This document shows, one piece after another, positions 24,169 to 33,418 of a stretch of DNA of 51,566 nt. Where the stretch lies: contig NZ_JAPDMV010000022.1 in assembly GCF_026319305.1 (NCBI RefSeq), positions 1-51,566 of the forward strand. Direction: 5' to 3'. Every line of letters begins with the position of its first letter. The first letter of the stretch is position 1. This DNA is from Methylophaga sp. OBS4. Its GTDB lineage: Bacteria; Pseudomonadota; Gammaproteobacteria; Nitrosococcales; Methylophagaceae. The notes under the pieces were generated by a model. The model was not told where the DNA came from, did not search any database, and was given only the letters and a program-made list of their open reading frames with translations. The position numbers were made by a program, and so were the translations under genes.

Positions 24169-24636
24169 ATGAGTATTGCTATCCCGCTTCACATCCTGGC
24201 CGCAGTCATCTGGGTCGGCGGTATGTTTTTCGCCTATATGGTACTGCGTCCGGTTGCCGCTGACATGCTGCCTCCCGAACAACGTCTGCCATTGTGGTGT
24301 GAAGTGTTCAAACTGTTCTTTGTCTGGGTGTGGGCTGCCATTATTACCTTGCTGGTGACCGGCATCTGGATGATTGTATTGCTAGGCGGCATGGGCGGCG
24401 TTGATGGCGTGGGCGTGCATGTACATATCATGCTGCTGGTCGGTGTATTTATGATGCTGATTTTCATGCATGTCTTTTTCAATTCGTTTAAAAAACTGAA
24501 ATGGAGTGTGGCCGAGCATGATTGGATCAGTGGCCGTAATGCATTGACTCAAATTCGCAAACTGGTATTGCTCAACCTGATACTGGGCCTGCTGGTCAGC
24601 ATCATCGGTTCCAGTGGACGTTATTGGTTAGGATAG
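24169..24636 (+). CDS. CopD-family membrane protein
   Basis: A 155-residue protein with four membrane helices (IPLHILAAVIWVGGMFFAYMV; FFVWVWAAIITLLVTGIWM; HIMLLVGVFMMLIFMHVFF; LVLLNLILGLLVSIIG). IWVGGMFFA and the conserved His residues on helices 1 and 3 fit the CopD/DUF2269-type copper-resistance or heme-like domain. Metal transport is possible but not shown. The transglycosylase gene begins two bases after the stop. Confidence 0.75.
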   Translation: MSIAIPLHILAAVIWVGGMFFAYMVLRPVAADMLPPEQRLPLWCEVFKLFFVWVWAAIITLLVTGIWMIVLLGGMGGVDGVGVHVHIMLLVGVFMMLIFMHVFFNSFKKLKWSVAEHDWISGRNALTQIRKLVLLNLILGLLVSIIGSSGRYWLG

Positions 24637-24637
24637 A

Positions 24638-25315
24638 ATGAATCCAGCGCTACTTCCTCTGCCGCTCACTGCTGTTTTACTGTTAGCTGCGGCCCACTTG
24701 CAGGCCGGTGGTATTCAGCGTATCGAGAAGGCGGATGGTTCCGTAGAGTTCAGTAACGCCGGTGGCGGCGGACAACAAACGGTTATCTACAAATCGCAAA
24801 CCGGCCAGGGTTTTGTATTTTCAGATCAAAGACCACAACATGGCAGCTTTGAAGTACTTAAATTCGACTGCTTTGCCTGCAACCCAAACTCCACTATCAA
24901 CTGGCACACCATCAGCCTCAACACCACCGCTTATGCAACAGACGTCAAACATATTGCTGATAAATATAAAGTGGAGCCGGCTCTGGTGCGGGCTGTGATT
25001 CATGCAGAATCGGCTTTCAACGCCAAGGCTTTATCAAAAAAAGGCGCCCAGGGGCTGATGCAATTGATGCCGGCTACGGCAAAAGATTTGGGCGTGGCTA
25101 ATGCATTCGATGCCAGACAGAACATAGAAGGCGGGGTGAAATATCTGGCCAATCTGTTAGACTTATTCAATGGCGATATAGAACTGGCCACCGCGGCCTA
25201 TAATGCCGGACCCAATGCAGTGAAAAAATACCAGGGCATCCCCCCCTACTCTGAAACCAAAGTCTATGTGGAGCGCGTAAGCATATTGCACCGACGCTAT
25301 CAACGTGAAAGTTAA
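24638..25315 (+). CDS. secreted lytic transglycosylase, SLT domain
   Basis: A 225-residue, periplasmic peptidoglycan lytic transglycosylase. Signal peptide MNPALLPLPLTAVLLLAAAHLQA, then a short DUF4124-like strand region (IQRIEKADGSVEFSNAGG), then the SLT domain: VRAVIHAESAFNAKALSKKGAQGLMQLMP includes the catalytic Glu, followed by ATAAYNAGPNAV. It follows the CopD gene directly and overlaps the next gene by 11 bases. Confidence 0.9.
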   Translation: MNPALLPLPLTAVLLLAAAHLQAGGIQRIEKADGSVEFSNAGGGGQQTVIYKSQTGQGFVFSDQRPQHGSFEVLKFDCFACNPNSTINWHTISLNTTAYATDVKHIADKYKVEPALVRAVIHAESAFNAKALSKKGAQGLMQLMPATAKDLGVANAFDARQNIEGGVKYLANLLDLFNGDIELATAAYNAGPNAVKKYQGIPPYSETKVYVERVSILHRRYQRES

Positions 25316-25583
25316 AACAACCAAAAAGCTTCTGGCCGAACACGATCAGTTAACACATTCCACCATGCAAAAAGTGGCTTCGCACGTACAACGCCAAGAC
25401 GGTGACTGGGTGTTGAATACGGTACTGATTGACGGCTTGGATGTGCCTTTCAAATATAAACGCCGCAAAAAATACAAATCCCTCAAAGGTGCTTGCGTCG
25501 ATATCATCTATTATCCCGAAGTCGAAACCATTGCCAGAATGGAATTCAAGTATATGAAGGTCATTAAAATCAATTTATCCTAG
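25305..25583 (+). CDS. conserved hypothetical protein
   Basis: A 92-residue, strongly basic soluble protein ([15 protein letters not shown]..., [23 protein letters not shown]). Start GTG at 25305 overlaps the transglycosylase stop by 11 bases, which argues for translation. Beta-rich, with no membrane segment and no family I recognise. Confidence 0.7.
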   Translation: MKVKTTKKLLAEHDQLTHSTMQKVASHVQRQDGDWVLNTVLIDGLDVPFKYKRRKKYKSLKGACVDIIYYPEVETIARMEFKYMKVIKINLS

Positions 25584-25651
25584 GGGCTGTTGACCTTTCA
25601 CACCCTCATTATTCCCGCACCATCAACCTTTTTATCAGGACGTTCAAAACC

Positions 25652-25897
25652 ATGTCCGGACAACAGCCCAATAATCCATTACACAGCATCACGCTGGAAA
25701 ACATCGTTGTTTCTTTAGTTGATCATTACGGCTGGGAGATGCTGGGAAAATTGATAGATATCCGCTGTTTTAATCACGACCCATCAATCAAATCCAGTCT
25801 GAAATTCCTGCGTAAAACACCTTGGGCCCGCGAGAAAGTGGAAAAGCTGTATCTTGATACGCAAAAGCGCAAGAGCATATGGCCTTCGTCAAATTAA
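25652..25897 (+). CDS. VF530-family DNA-binding-like protein (DUF2132)
   Basis: An 81-residue protein matching the VF530 family: [22 protein letters not shown], then [27 protein letters not shown]. The family has a small helical fold; function not established. The C-terminal TAA overlaps the TAA of the convergent protease gene (25894) by four bases. Confidence 0.85.
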   Translation: MSGQQPNNPLHSITLENIVVSLVDHYGWEMLGKLIDIRCFNHDPSIKSSLKFLRKTPWAREKVEKLYLDTQKRKSIWPSSN

Positions 25898-26421
25898 TCA
25901 GGGATCTTTAACGTCAGTGTGCCTTCACGCTGGATAATATCCAGATGTTTCATAAAACTCATGCCTAATAACACCACATCATCGTGCATATGCGGATTGA
26001 TATTAGCGCGAATATTATTAAGCGTTATGCCGCCCAGCTGTACTGTATCCAGTTCAGTCTGATAGACAGCCACCACACCATTTGCCGTTGACACCATGCT
26101 GCGGCGCCCTTCCTTAAGTTCTGCTGCCTGCGCCACCGGCCCCGGCACACTGACATCTGTAGCTCCGGTATCCAGCAAAAATGTCACCGGATGTCCGTTG
26201 ATTTGACCCGGAGCAATATAGTGACCGGCACGGTTTCGCTGCAGTACGACTTCTTCCCCAGCAAGATCAGTCACAGCCAATGACTGATTCGGATTATCCC
26301 GCTGCTGAATATAACCATTAAAAAATAAGGTCAGCGATCCCATTACCATCAGCCAGAACAGAATGGTGATGATTTTTGCTGAAAAAATATTGGATAAATC
26401 CGGGGCACTCATTATTTTCAT
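25894..26421 (-). CDS. membrane-anchored retropepsin-like aspartic protease
   Basis: A 175-residue protein of the clan AA aspartic protease family (TIGR02281 type). One membrane helix ([21 protein letters not shown]) anchors a periplasmic domain with the active-site motif [16 protein letters not shown] and the later [19 protein letters not shown] and [12 protein letters not shown]. The catalytic Asp is present. Forms a dimer in related enzymes. Convergent with the VF530 gene. Confidence 0.85.
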   Translation of the reverse strand: MKIMSAPDLSNIFSAKIITILFWLMVMGSLTLFFNGYIQQRDNPNQSLAVTDLAGEEVVLQRNRAGHYIAPGQINGHPVTFLLDTGATDVSVPGPVAQAAELKEGRRSMVSTANGVVAVYQTELDTVQLGGITLNNIRANINPHMHDDVVLLGMSFMKHLDIIQREGTLTLKIPD

Positions 26422-26532
26422 TCCTAAAAGAGTCTTACTTCAGAGACAGTATAAATGCCCGTTTGACTCAATTACGAATTGAAAGTCTGATTACGATAGA
26501 ATGATCACAGACAAAATTTAGCGGGGTGTCTT

Positions 26533-27324
26533 ATCAAGACCATCAGTATTCTGGGGAGCGGTTGGCTAGGCCGGCCGCTGGCCAAACATTTCGCAGCCAG
26601 CGGTTATCAGATCAAGCTCTCTACCCGCTCGCAGCAGAAACAACAGGATTTCAACGCCAACGGACTCAGTGCCTATCTTGTTGATATTGATCAGCCCCTG
26701 ACCGAAATTGATGATTTTTTCAACGCCGACATATTAATTATCAATATCACTTCAAAAAACATGGATGGTTTCCACCGGCTCAGCGAGAACATCAAGGCCA
26801 GTCCGATTCGGCAAGTGCTGTTTATCAGCTCCAGCTCGGTGTACCAGAACCTTAACCGCGACGTTACTGAAGATGAAGGCGCTGAAAATAGCGACAACCT
26901 TTTGTTTCAAATCGAAAACCTGTTTCGGAATCAAGCAAAGTTTGAAACTACTATTCTCCGTTTCAGCGGTTTGATCGGTGCCGGCCGGCACCCCGGTCGT
27001 TTCTTTGCTCACGGCAAACAGGTTCAACAGGCCTCGGCGCCGGTCAATCTGATCCACATAGCTGACTGTATCGGCATTATCGACGCCATTATCCATCAGG
27101 CTGCCTGGAACACCACTTTCAATGGCTGTGCCGACAGCCACCCCAGCAAAAAAGAATTTTACAGCCATGCCAGACAATTACTGGGCATGCCTCCGCCCCT
27201 GTTTGCGGCAACAGAATCCCCCGCATTCAAAATAGTCAGTAACCAGAAAATCAAACAGCAACTGCAATATCAGTTGCAATATCCAAACTTGATGGCATTA
27301 ACATCAGCGCATTATGAAAATTGA
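26533..27324 (+). CDS. NAD(P)-binding epimerase-like (SDR, YeeZ-type) protein
   Basis: A 263-residue protein. The N-terminal Rossmann motif is SILGSGWLGRPLAKHF, followed by RQVLFISSSSVYQNL and ILRFSGLIGAGRHPGRF, as in atypical extended SDRs such as YeeZ. Substrate unknown. No ATG, GTG or TTG exists in frame between the upstream stop (26497) and the Rossmann motif; ATC at 26533, behind GGGGTG, is the best start, giving residues KTISILG right after it. The next ATG in frame, at 26761, would delete the cofactor site. The 3' end overlaps ychJ-like gene by 11 bases. Confidence 0.8.
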   Translation: MKTISILGSGWLGRPLAKHFAASGYQIKLSTRSQQKQQDFNANGLSAYLVDIDQPLTEIDDFFNADILIINITSKNMDGFHRLSENIKASPIRQVLFISSSSVYQNLNRDVTEDEGAENSDNLLFQIENLFRNQAKFETTILRFSGLIGAGRHPGRFFAHGKQVQQASAPVNLIHIADCIGIIDAIIHQAAWNTTFNGCADSHPSKKEFYSHARQLLGMPPPLFAATESPAFKIVSNQKIKQQLQYQLQYPNLMALTSAHYEN

Positions 27325-27778
27325 ATCCCCTTGTCCTTGTCTGAGCGGCAAAACCTACCCAGACTGCTGCCAGCCATTTCATACTGGCGAACGTCAGCCT
27401 GAAACGGCCGAACTTTTAATGCGCTCACGCTATAGTGCTTTTAATAAAGGTTTACTATCCTATCTGCTAGTTACCTTGCATCCCGATAAACGTCGATCCG
27501 ATGATGCGCAAGCCTTGCAGGAAACAATTACATCAACCACCTGGCTGGGATTAAAAGTCATTAATCACAAACAGATGGATGACCATCACGCCGAGGTTGA
27601 GTTTATCGCGTTTTATCAGGACAACCCGGTAGGACAACTGCACGAAAACTCACGTTTTATCAAAGAAGAAAATCGCTGGTATTACCTCGACGGCGAGATT
27701 TTGCCTCCGATAAAACTGGGTAGGAACGAGACATGTTTCTGTGGCAGCGGCAAAAAGCTCAAACGTTGCCACGGCTGA
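27314..27778 (+). CDS. YchJ-like UPF0225 protein with two SEC-C motifs
   Basis: A 154-residue protein with a zinc-binding SEC-C motif at each end: CPCLSGKTYPDCC near the N-terminus and CFCGSGKKLKRCHG at the C-terminus. Between them lies the NTF2-like region (RSRYSAFNKGLLSYLLVTLHP, WLGLKVINHKQ...). Biochemical role is unknown. It overlaps the preceding SDR gene, so they are probably cotranscribed. Confidence 0.88.
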   Translation: MKIESPCPCLSGKTYPDCCQPFHTGERQPETAELLMRSRYSAFNKGLLSYLLVTLHPDKRRSDDAQALQETITSTTWLGLKVINHKQMDDHHAEVEFIAFYQDNPVGQLHENSRFIKEENRWYYLDGEILPPIKLGRNETCFCGSGKKLKRCHG

Positions 27779-27808
27779 CTTGTTGCCTGTTCGTGGTCCG
27801 AGTTGCTG

Positions 27809-29524
27809 CTATAAGCCGAGATAACGCTTGCGCTTGCTTGCCTTGAGTTTGTTTAGATCCACCATCACCAGACCATCAATACAATGGCCAAAATCGGCGT
27901 CAATATTAAAGTCGATAAAACGCACTCCACCTTGCTCACACAGATCTGCGTATTGCTTGTACAAGGCCGGTACAGTTACGTTCATATGGGTGAGCTTCTC
28001 CCGCAGAGCGGTAAAATCCTGGTCAGCATCATGACCGGCGAAGGTTTGCTGCACCTGCTCGGCTAAGGCTTCATCCATCATATAAGGGACTCTGGCCGTT
28101 GCCAGTTTGTCGGCATCCGCAAAATAATGCTGATAAAAGCGCACAATCAATGCCTGGGCAAAATCCGGATAGCTGTTGCTCAAACTAACCGGGCCGAACA
28201 GGTAACGGATTTGCGGATAGCGCTGCAGATAAGCACCAATGCCGTACCAGAGATAATCCAAACTGCGCCTCCCCCAGTATTTCGGGCTGACAAAACTGCG
28301 CCCCAACTCAATACCCTGTTCAAAATAAGGCTGTATTTTTGCCAGGTCGTAATCAAACAGTTCCTGACTGTAAATACCGCGGCTGCCATCCTGCTGTCGA
28401 ATACGTTTGACCTCGCCGATACGATAGGCGCCGGCGATTTCCAGTTCCTGTTCATCCCACAGAATCAGATGGCGATAATCCCGATCGTAACGATCCAAAT
28501 CCCGTCTCTTGCCCGTTCCCTCGCCCACCTGGCGGAAGGTAAGTTCGCGCAATCTGCCAATTTCATGCATCACGGCCGAATCAGATTTGTAATCAAACAG
28601 ATAAATCTTTTTATTATCTGCGGTTTCACCGAGCAACGCGGCCTGTTGCAGTTCTTTTTTTATATTACGACGTTCCTGCGGATGGGCAATGGTCTGTTCG
28701 GTCACAAACAAAGGCTTTTTGCCTTTTGCCATACGGTACAAATGACGCCGTAACAACTTGGCTTTTTCAGCTTTAACCAGCGGCAGTTGTTCTATTTGCT
28801 GGTAGGGGATCGTCTCGCCTACCCGCATAAAAATGCTCTTGGAATTTTTGTTAAACATTTCATGCGCCAGCATCATGCCCGACAATGGTTTGTACACCAT
28901 GGACGCACTGTAGAACAGCGAGGAATTACGGGCATCGATATATACAGGCAGAATCGGCGCATTGGTTTTCCTGGCAAAGTTCAGAAAGCCGCTATTCCAT
29001 TTACCATCACGTACGCCGTTGGGCCGTATACGTGACACCTCCCCTGCCGGGAACACGATCACGGCTTCCTCGTTGTTAAGGCTGTCGATAATACGGGCAA
29101 TACTGCTTTTGCGTGTGGATTTGGATAAATTATCAACCGGCAGAAACAAAGACTCGACTGCGGCAAAATTCATCAACATATCGTTGGCGACAATTTTAAC
29201 GTCACGCCGTACTTCACCGACTAGTTTCAATAATGACATGCCATCAAGCGCACCCAAGGGATGATTGGCGACAATGACAACACGGCCGGTGGCAGGAATA
29301 TTATTGCGATCACGGTGATTGATGCTGTAACTGAAATCAAAATAATCCAGCACCTGCTCGATAAAATCAAAACCGTGCAAATCCTGATGCAGTTCCAGAA
29401 ACCGGTTAACTTCCTGCTCGTGACTGATTCTGCGCAAAAAGCCCAAAGTCGGTTTTTTAATCCAGGGGCTGGTTTTTTGAAAATTGGGGAATTTTTGCTG
29501 AACGGCTTGTTCGATATTAAGCAT
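27809..29524 (-). CDS. olsF: bifunctional acyltransferase, ornithine lipid synthase OlsF-like
   Basis: A 571-residue two-domain protein. The N-terminal half is a PlsC/OlsA-like O-acyltransferase (VANHPLGALDGMSLL near residue 86, an H-x5-D variant of the motif, and VIVFPAGEVSR). The C-terminal half is an OlsB/hemolysin-type N-acyltransferase (GAYRIGEVKRIRQQDGSRG, LGRSFVSPKYWGRRSLDYLW, YLFGPVSLSNSYP). This order matches OlsF, which makes ornithine lipids from ornithine in two acylations. The upstream region carries four PhoB-type repeats. Other acceptor amino acids are possible, so the substrate is inferred. Confidence 0.8.
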   Translation of the reverse strand: MLNIEQAVQQKFPNFQKTSPWIKKPTLGFLRRISHEQEVNRFLELHQDLHGFDFIEQVLDYFDFSYSINHRDRNNIPATGRVVIVANHPLGALDGMSLLKLVGEVRRDVKIVANDMLMNFAAVESLFLPVDNLSKSTRKSSIARIIDSLNNEEAVIVFPAGEVSRIRPNGVRDGKWNSGFLNFARKTNAPILPVYIDARNSSLFYSASMVYKPLSGMMLAHEMFNKNSKSIFMRVGETIPYQQIEQLPLVKAEKAKLLRRHLYRMAKGKKPLFVTEQTIAHPQERRNIKKELQQAALLGETADNKKIYLFDYKSDSAVMHEIGRLRELTFRQVGEGTGKRRDLDRYDRDYRHLILWDEQELEIAGAYRIGEVKRIRQQDGSRGIYSQELFDYDLAKIQPYFEQGIELGRSFVSPKYWGRRSLDYLWYGIGAYLQRYPQIRYLFGPVSLSNSYPDFAQALIVRFYQHYFADADKLATARVPYMMDEALAEQVQQTFAGHDADQDFTALREKLTHMNVTVPALYKQYADLCEQGGVRFIDFNIDADFGHCIDGLVMVDLNKLKASKRKRYLGL

Positions 29525-29570
29525 TATCTCTCTCTGGTTTGCCTTTATCCGGCAAGCTTAGAGAGATGCT
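29525..29570 (-). promoter_or_regulatory. hairpin in olsF leader
   Basis: ATCTCTCT and AGAGAGAT pair across a nested TGCC/GGCA stem directly before the olsF start codon (about 29526-29567). The stem lies between the Pho box and the ATG, so it is part of the leader RNA. Role unknown. Confidence 0.4.
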
Positions 29571-29610
29571 GTTACAGCTTTATAACGGTTTGATGACGGT
29601 TATATGACAG
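29571..29610 (-). promoter_or_regulatory. double Pho box upstream of olsF
   Basis: On the minus strand four 7-base half-sites, CTGTCAT, CCGTCAT, CCGTTAT and CTGTAAC, follow each other with exact 4-base spacers (ATAA, CAAA, AAAG), an 11-base period. The Pho box consensus is two CTGTCAT-like repeats four bases apart, so this is equivalent to two adjacent boxes. It ends 46 bases before the start codon of the olsF-like gene. Confidence 0.8.
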
Positions 29611-29655
29611 TTAGCAACCTATCGGGCTTAGGACGGCCCTCCTGCAGACAGGCTC

Positions 29656-30168
29656 CTAATGATCGTCAGGGTGGGAAAAGTACAGGGCCAATGCAATCAG
29701 GCCGATGCCACCGGCAAGTGCCAGTAAATCCAGCGCACCATGAAAATCCATACTGATCGCGTGTTCGAAGAAGTTAACAATCAGGATCATCAACACCACA
29801 CGACCCAAGCGTGCTTTCAGATCATCCAGGCTGTGAATGGCAAGCACATTGAGATTGTCACTATTTTCAGCCTCTTCAATTTTGCTGATAAATAGCTCAT
29901 AAAGGCCCAGCGAAAAAATGAACAACACGGTCGCCAGCAAATAACCATCGATTACCTCGACCACATGGGTGATGGTTTCGGCGCGGAAAATCTGTCTGGC
30001 TTCACCAATCAGATCCGGGGATAGATAATGCCCAAGATGCGTAACCAGATAATAAACATCGACTGTAGCCATGTAGAACATCGCCAATGCAGTCATCAGG
30101 CTGGCAATGACTGCGATGAGCACGACAAAGCGGCTATTCCACAGCATTTTTTCGAACATTCTTTCCAT
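29656..30168 (-). CDS. YqhA/UPF0114 membrane protein
   Basis: A 170-residue inner-membrane protein with three or four helices (FVVLIAVIASLMTALAMFYM; IDGYLLATVLFIFSLGLYELF; GRVVLMILIVNFFEHAI; LDLLALAGGIGLIALALYF). FSLGLYELFISKIEEAE is a UPF0114 hallmark. Function unknown. It lies 23 bases after panD and is probably in its operon. Confidence 0.85.
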   Translation of the reverse strand: MERMFEKMLWNSRFVVLIAVIASLMTALAMFYMATVDVYYLVTHLGHYLSPDLIGEARQIFRAETITHVVEVIDGYLLATVLFIFSLGLYELFISKIEEAENSDNLNVLAIHSLDDLKARLGRVVLMILIVNFFEHAISMDFHGALDLLALAGGIGLIALALYFSHPDDH

Positions 30169-30191
30169 GAATTATCTCAGCGAGGAATCAA

Positions 30192-30572
30192 TCAGGCAGC
30201 CTGAACCGGAATGGAGTGACGCATATGGGTGATATCGTTGTTTTCATCCAGATACACCAGCGTCGGTTTGAAATTTTCGACTTCTTTTTCATCCATGCTG
30301 ACATAAGCACAGATAATAATGCGATCACCCGGTGAAGCTTTGTGAGCGGCAGCACCGTTTACCGAAATGATATTCGATCCATCTTCGGCACGGATAGCAT
30401 ACGTAGTGAAACGTTCACCATTGGCGACGTTATAGATCTGGATTTGCTCGTATTCATGAATACCGGCAGCTTCCAGCAATTTGCCATCAATCGCACATGA
30501 GCCTTCGTATTCCAGTTCGGAATGGGTGACACAGGCGCGATGTAATTTTGCTTTTAGTAGGGTCAGTTGCAT
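30192..30572 (-). CDS. panD: aspartate 1-decarboxylase
   Basis: Pyruvoyl-dependent decarboxylase (126 residues) producing beta-alanine for pantothenate. The self-cleavage site is the Gly24-Ser25 pair in YEGSCAIDG; choosing the ATG at 30572 ([12 protein letters not shown]) puts it exactly at 24-25 as in other PanD proteins. An ATG three codons earlier (30581) is in frame. [19 protein letters not shown] is also conserved. Last of panB-panC-panD. Confidence 0.95.
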   Translation of the reverse strand: MQLTLLKAKLHRACVTHSELEYEGSCAIDGKLLEAAGIHEYEQIQIYNVANGERFTTYAIRAEDGSNIISVNGAAAHKASPGDRIIICAYVSMDEKEVENFKPTLVYLDENNDITHMRHSIPVQAA

Positions 30573-30580
30573 AGCCGACA

Positions 30581-30605
30581 TAATATTGTGAGTAGCACAA
30601 TATTA
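30581..30605. promoter_or_regulatory. inverted repeat just upstream of panD
   Basis: TAATATTGTG and CACAATATTA are perfect inverted repeats of ten bases with a 5-base spacer (AGTAG), ending ten bases before the chosen panD start, in the gap after panC. It could be an RNA hairpin that masks the panD start or an operator. No ribosome-binding site is visible beside it. Confidence 0.5.
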
Positions 30606-30622
30606 TCCCTTTTTAGGAAAAA

Positions 30623-31477
30623 TCAGGCAAGGTTACAAGCGACATTATCAATCAGCCGGATTTTACCCAGCTTTACCGCAGCCAGAATACGTAAGTTCTT
30701 ATCCTGACCTGGCGTAACTGTTTGCAGATCTTCAGCACGGCGGATGTCGATATATTCCGGCTCAAATCCAGCCTCGCTCAGCCGTTGCTGCGCTTGAGAC
30801 TGCAAAGATGCTAAATCCTGCTCACCAGCTTCCAACGCTGTTTTGATTTCTGTCAGCGTTTGATACAGCAGCGGCGCCTGCACCAATTGTTGCGGTGTCA
30901 ACAGATTATTACGGGAGCTCATTGCCAGCCCCGTGTCTTCACGGCAAGTCGGTGCGCCAATAATATCCACCGGCAGGTTCAAATCATGGACCAGTTTTTT
31001 GATCAGCAATAATTGCTGATAATCTTTCTCGCCAAAAACAGCGATGTCCGCCTGCACCATGTTTAATAGCTTGGCCACCACCGTGGCGACGCCATCAAAG
31101 TGCCCCGGGCGTCCCAGACCACAGAGTTTGTCTTCCATACCCGGCACATGAATCCGGGTATGCGCCTGCATGCCCTGCGGATACATCACGTCTTCTGCCG
31201 GTGTAAACACCAGATCACAATCCAGCTCAGTCAGCAGATTGATATCTTCACTTAGCGTACGCGGATAGGCATTGAGATCATTTATATCATTGAACTGCAG
31301 GGGGTTAACAAAGAGACTGACAACAATCTTGTCCGCCAGCGCCTTGGCCTTGCGCACCAGTGACAGATGCCCCTCATGCAAATTGCCCATGGTAGGGACC
31401 AAGGCGATAACTTCACCTTGCTGACGCCAGGTTTTAACCCGCGTGCGCAAGGCGACGATATTGTCGACAATTTGCAT
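30623..31477 (-). CDS. panC: pantothenate synthetase
   Basis: Joins pantoate and beta-alanine with ATP to pantothenate (284 residues). VPTMGNLHEGHLSLVRKAK holds the nucleotide-binding HIGH-like motif; FVNPLQFNDINDLNAYPR and GRPGHFDGVATVVAKLLN are family hallmarks, as is GEKDYQQLLLIKK. It overlaps the panB stop by one base, so the two are coupled. Confidence 0.97.
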   Translation of the reverse strand: MQIVDNIVALRTRVKTWRQQGEVIALVPTMGNLHEGHLSLVRKAKALADKIVVSLFVNPLQFNDINDLNAYPRTLSEDINLLTELDCDLVFTPAEDVMYPQGMQAHTRIHVPGMEDKLCGLGRPGHFDGVATVVAKLLNMVQADIAVFGEKDYQQLLLIKKLVHDLNLPVDIIGAPTCREDTGLAMSSRNNLLTPQQLVQAPLLYQTLTEIKTALEAGEQDLASLQSQAQQRLSEAGFEPEYIDIRRAEDLQTVTPGQDKNLRILAAVKLGKIRLIDNVACNLA

Positions 31478-32271
31478 CAGTATTGCTGTTCCTGCCTTGG
31501 AAACACACCGGATTTTACGTCCTGTACATATTTGGCAATCGCGGCCTGAATAGCGCCGGTATCTGCCAGAAAATCATGACTGAAACGCGGTCTTTTGCCC
31601 GGTGTCAGTCCCAGCATATCGTATAAGACCAAGACCTGACCGTCACACTCCTTGCCGGCACCAATGCCAATAACCGGGATACTGAGCTTAGTAGTGATTC
31701 TGGCAGCCAACGCCGCGGGGACGCATTCCAGCACCAGCATATCCGCCCCGGCTTGTTGCAAGGCAAGTGCATCAACTATCAATTCTTCTGCAGCCGCGGC
31801 TTCTCTGCCCTGAACAATATAACCGCCCAGACGATGTACCGATTGCGGCAATAAACCCAAGTGGGCGCAAACAGGAATACCCCGGCTTGTCAGTTGCTGA
31901 ACGGTATCGGTGATCACCGCACCGCCTTCAAGCTTGACCATTTGCGCACCACCTTCCGCCATCAAGCGCGCAGCATTATGGATAGCCTGTTCGGCATTGG
32001 CATAACTCATAAATGGCATATCAGCAATCACAAAAGCACTATCGCTACCCCGCACTACATTGGCGGTATGGTAGATCATGTCATCAACCGTCACAGGCAA
32101 AGTACTTTCCTGCCCCTGCACCACCATACCCAGTGAATCGCCGACCAGGATAACGTCAACCCCGGCCTGCTCCAGAGCATGGCTGAAACTGGCATCATAG
32201 GCTGTCAGCACAGCAATCTTCTCCTGCGCGGCTTTCATCTTGCGCAAACTCGTCAGACTCAGACGGCTCAT
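31477..32271 (-). CDS. panB: ketopantoate hydroxymethyltransferase
   Basis: Adds a hydroxymethyl group from methylene-tetrahydrofolate to ketoisovalerate, first step to pantothenate (264 residues). [23 protein letters not shown] and [18 protein letters not shown] are its conserved segments. Metal-binding aspartates are in place. It begins two bases after the kinase gene. TIM-barrel family; assignment secure. Confidence 0.97.
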   Translation of the reverse strand: MSRLSLTSLRKMKAAQEKIAVLTAYDASFSHALEQAGVDVILVGDSLGMVVQGQESTLPVTVDDMIYHTANVVRGSDSAFVIADMPFMSYANAEQAIHNAARLMAEGGAQMVKLEGGAVITDTVQQLTSRGIPVCAHLGLLPQSVHRLGGYIVQGREAAAAEELIVDALALQQAGADMLVLECVPAALAARITTKLSIPVIGIGAGKECDGQVLVLYDMLGLTPGKRPRFSHDFLADTGAIQAAIAKYVQDVKSGVFPRQEQQY

Positions 32272-32273
32272 GA

Positions 32274-32933
32274 TTATTTCTTCTCTTTTACCGGTAAGGG
32301 ATTGTAATAATGGCGACCACTCTGGATGCTACAGATTTGTTCCAGTAGTTGCTGGTAATCGGGTTCACTGTTGACCAGATCAATTTGTTCCGCATTAACG
32401 ATCAGCAAAGGTGAAGCATCGTAATAATGGAAGAAATCGGCATAAGTATCTGCCAGACGTTTAAGGTAAGCCTCTTCGACATGTTGCTCATAACTGATGC
32501 CTCGTTGCGCAATTCTCGCTTTCAGCACCGGCAGGGAGGCCTGCAGATAAATAACCAGATCCGGCGTACGATGATGCACAGTCAGGTTATCGTAAACCAT
32601 GTTATACAGCGCCAGTTCATCATCATCCAACGATATCTGGGCAAACAGCTTGTCCTTTTCCACCATGAAATCAGCGATATGGAGATCATTGAACAAATCA
32701 TCCTGATTTAATGTCTTGCTCAGCTTGACCCTTTGCATTAAAAAGCTCAGCTGGGTCGGCAAGGCAGATTGCTTGGGATACAGGTAGAACTTCTCCAAAA
32801 ACGGATTCTGCTCGGGCTGTTCCAGCAAAAGACTACCGGAGAAACTGTCGGCAATACGTTTGACCAGATGGGTTTTTCCCACACCGATAGGCCCTTCGAC
32901 CACAATATAGCGATGTGCCAAAGTCTGATTCAT
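32274..32933 (-). CDS. deoxynucleoside kinase
   Basis: A 219-residue kinase of the dNK/dGK family. The P-loop is [16 protein letters not shown], followed by [25 protein letters not shown] and a Q-rich lid region ([21 protein letters not shown]). It phosphorylates purine deoxynucleosides, probably deoxyadenosine. The start MNQTLAHRY at 32933 overlaps the folK stop (ATGA). Its placement between folK and panB is common in gammaproteobacteria. Confidence 0.88.
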   Translation of the reverse strand: MNQTLAHRYIVVEGPIGVGKTHLVKRIADSFSGSLLLEQPEQNPFLEKFYLYPKQSALPTQLSFLMQRVKLSKTLNQDDLFNDLHIADFMVEKDKLFAQISLDDDELALYNMVYDNLTVHHRTPDLVIYLQASLPVLKARIAQRGISYEQHVEEAYLKRLADTYADFFHYYDASPLLIVNAEQIDLVNSEPDYQQLLEQICSIQSGRHYYNPLPVKEKK

Positions 32934-33418
32934 AAGCTGATTTTTTCCACTTTCTGTAAACCGTCCTGCGGACATTGTGCCAAGATTTCAGCAAGGCTGC
33001 CCATACCGGGAACCGTCAAATCAGGGGCGATTTCTGCTAGCGGATAAACCACAAAAGCCCGCTCCGGCAAGCCCGGATGCGGTATTTTCAGGCGTTCATC
33101 ATGGAGAATTTGATCGCCGTAAAGCAAAATATCCAGGTCGAGTGTACGCTCGCCCCAATGACGTTTGCGCAGGCGGCCATGTTTTTGTTCAATCTGCTGT
33201 AAGGCGTCAAGCAAGGCGTGCGCAGAGAGCAAAGTGTCCATTTCCACAACAGCATTAATATAATCGGGCTGGTCCTGCGGCCCCATCGGTGGACTTTTAT
33301 AAAGCGAAGAGCTTGCTACCACCTGTGTTTGCGCAATTGATTGTAGATCTTTTATGGCTGTTTTTATCTGAGTCCGTGGCTGTTCCAGATTACTGCCCAG
33401 TCCGATATAAACCTGCAT
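32930..33418 (-). CDS. folK: 6-hydroxymethyl-dihydropterin pyrophosphokinase
   Basis: Pyrophosphorylates hydroxymethyl-dihydropterin in folate synthesis (162 residues). IGLGSNLEQPRTQIK at the N-terminus and RHWGERTLDLDILLYGD are the HPPK signature, with metal-binding aspartates. It overlaps the pcnB stop by one base. Confidence 0.95.
   Translation of the reverse strand: MQVYIGLGSNLEQPRTQIKTAIKDLQSIAQTQVVASSSLYKSPPMGPQDQPDYINAVVEMDTLLSAHALLDALQQIEQKHGRLRKRHWGERTLDLDILLYGDQILHDERLKIPHPGLPERAFVVYPLAEIAPDLTVPGMGSLAEILAQCPQDGLQKVEKISL

Noticed and set aside
25584-25610. GGGGCTGTTGACC as the end of an insertion sequence
   Set aside because: No matching inverted end was found nearby, so a single end cannot be supported.
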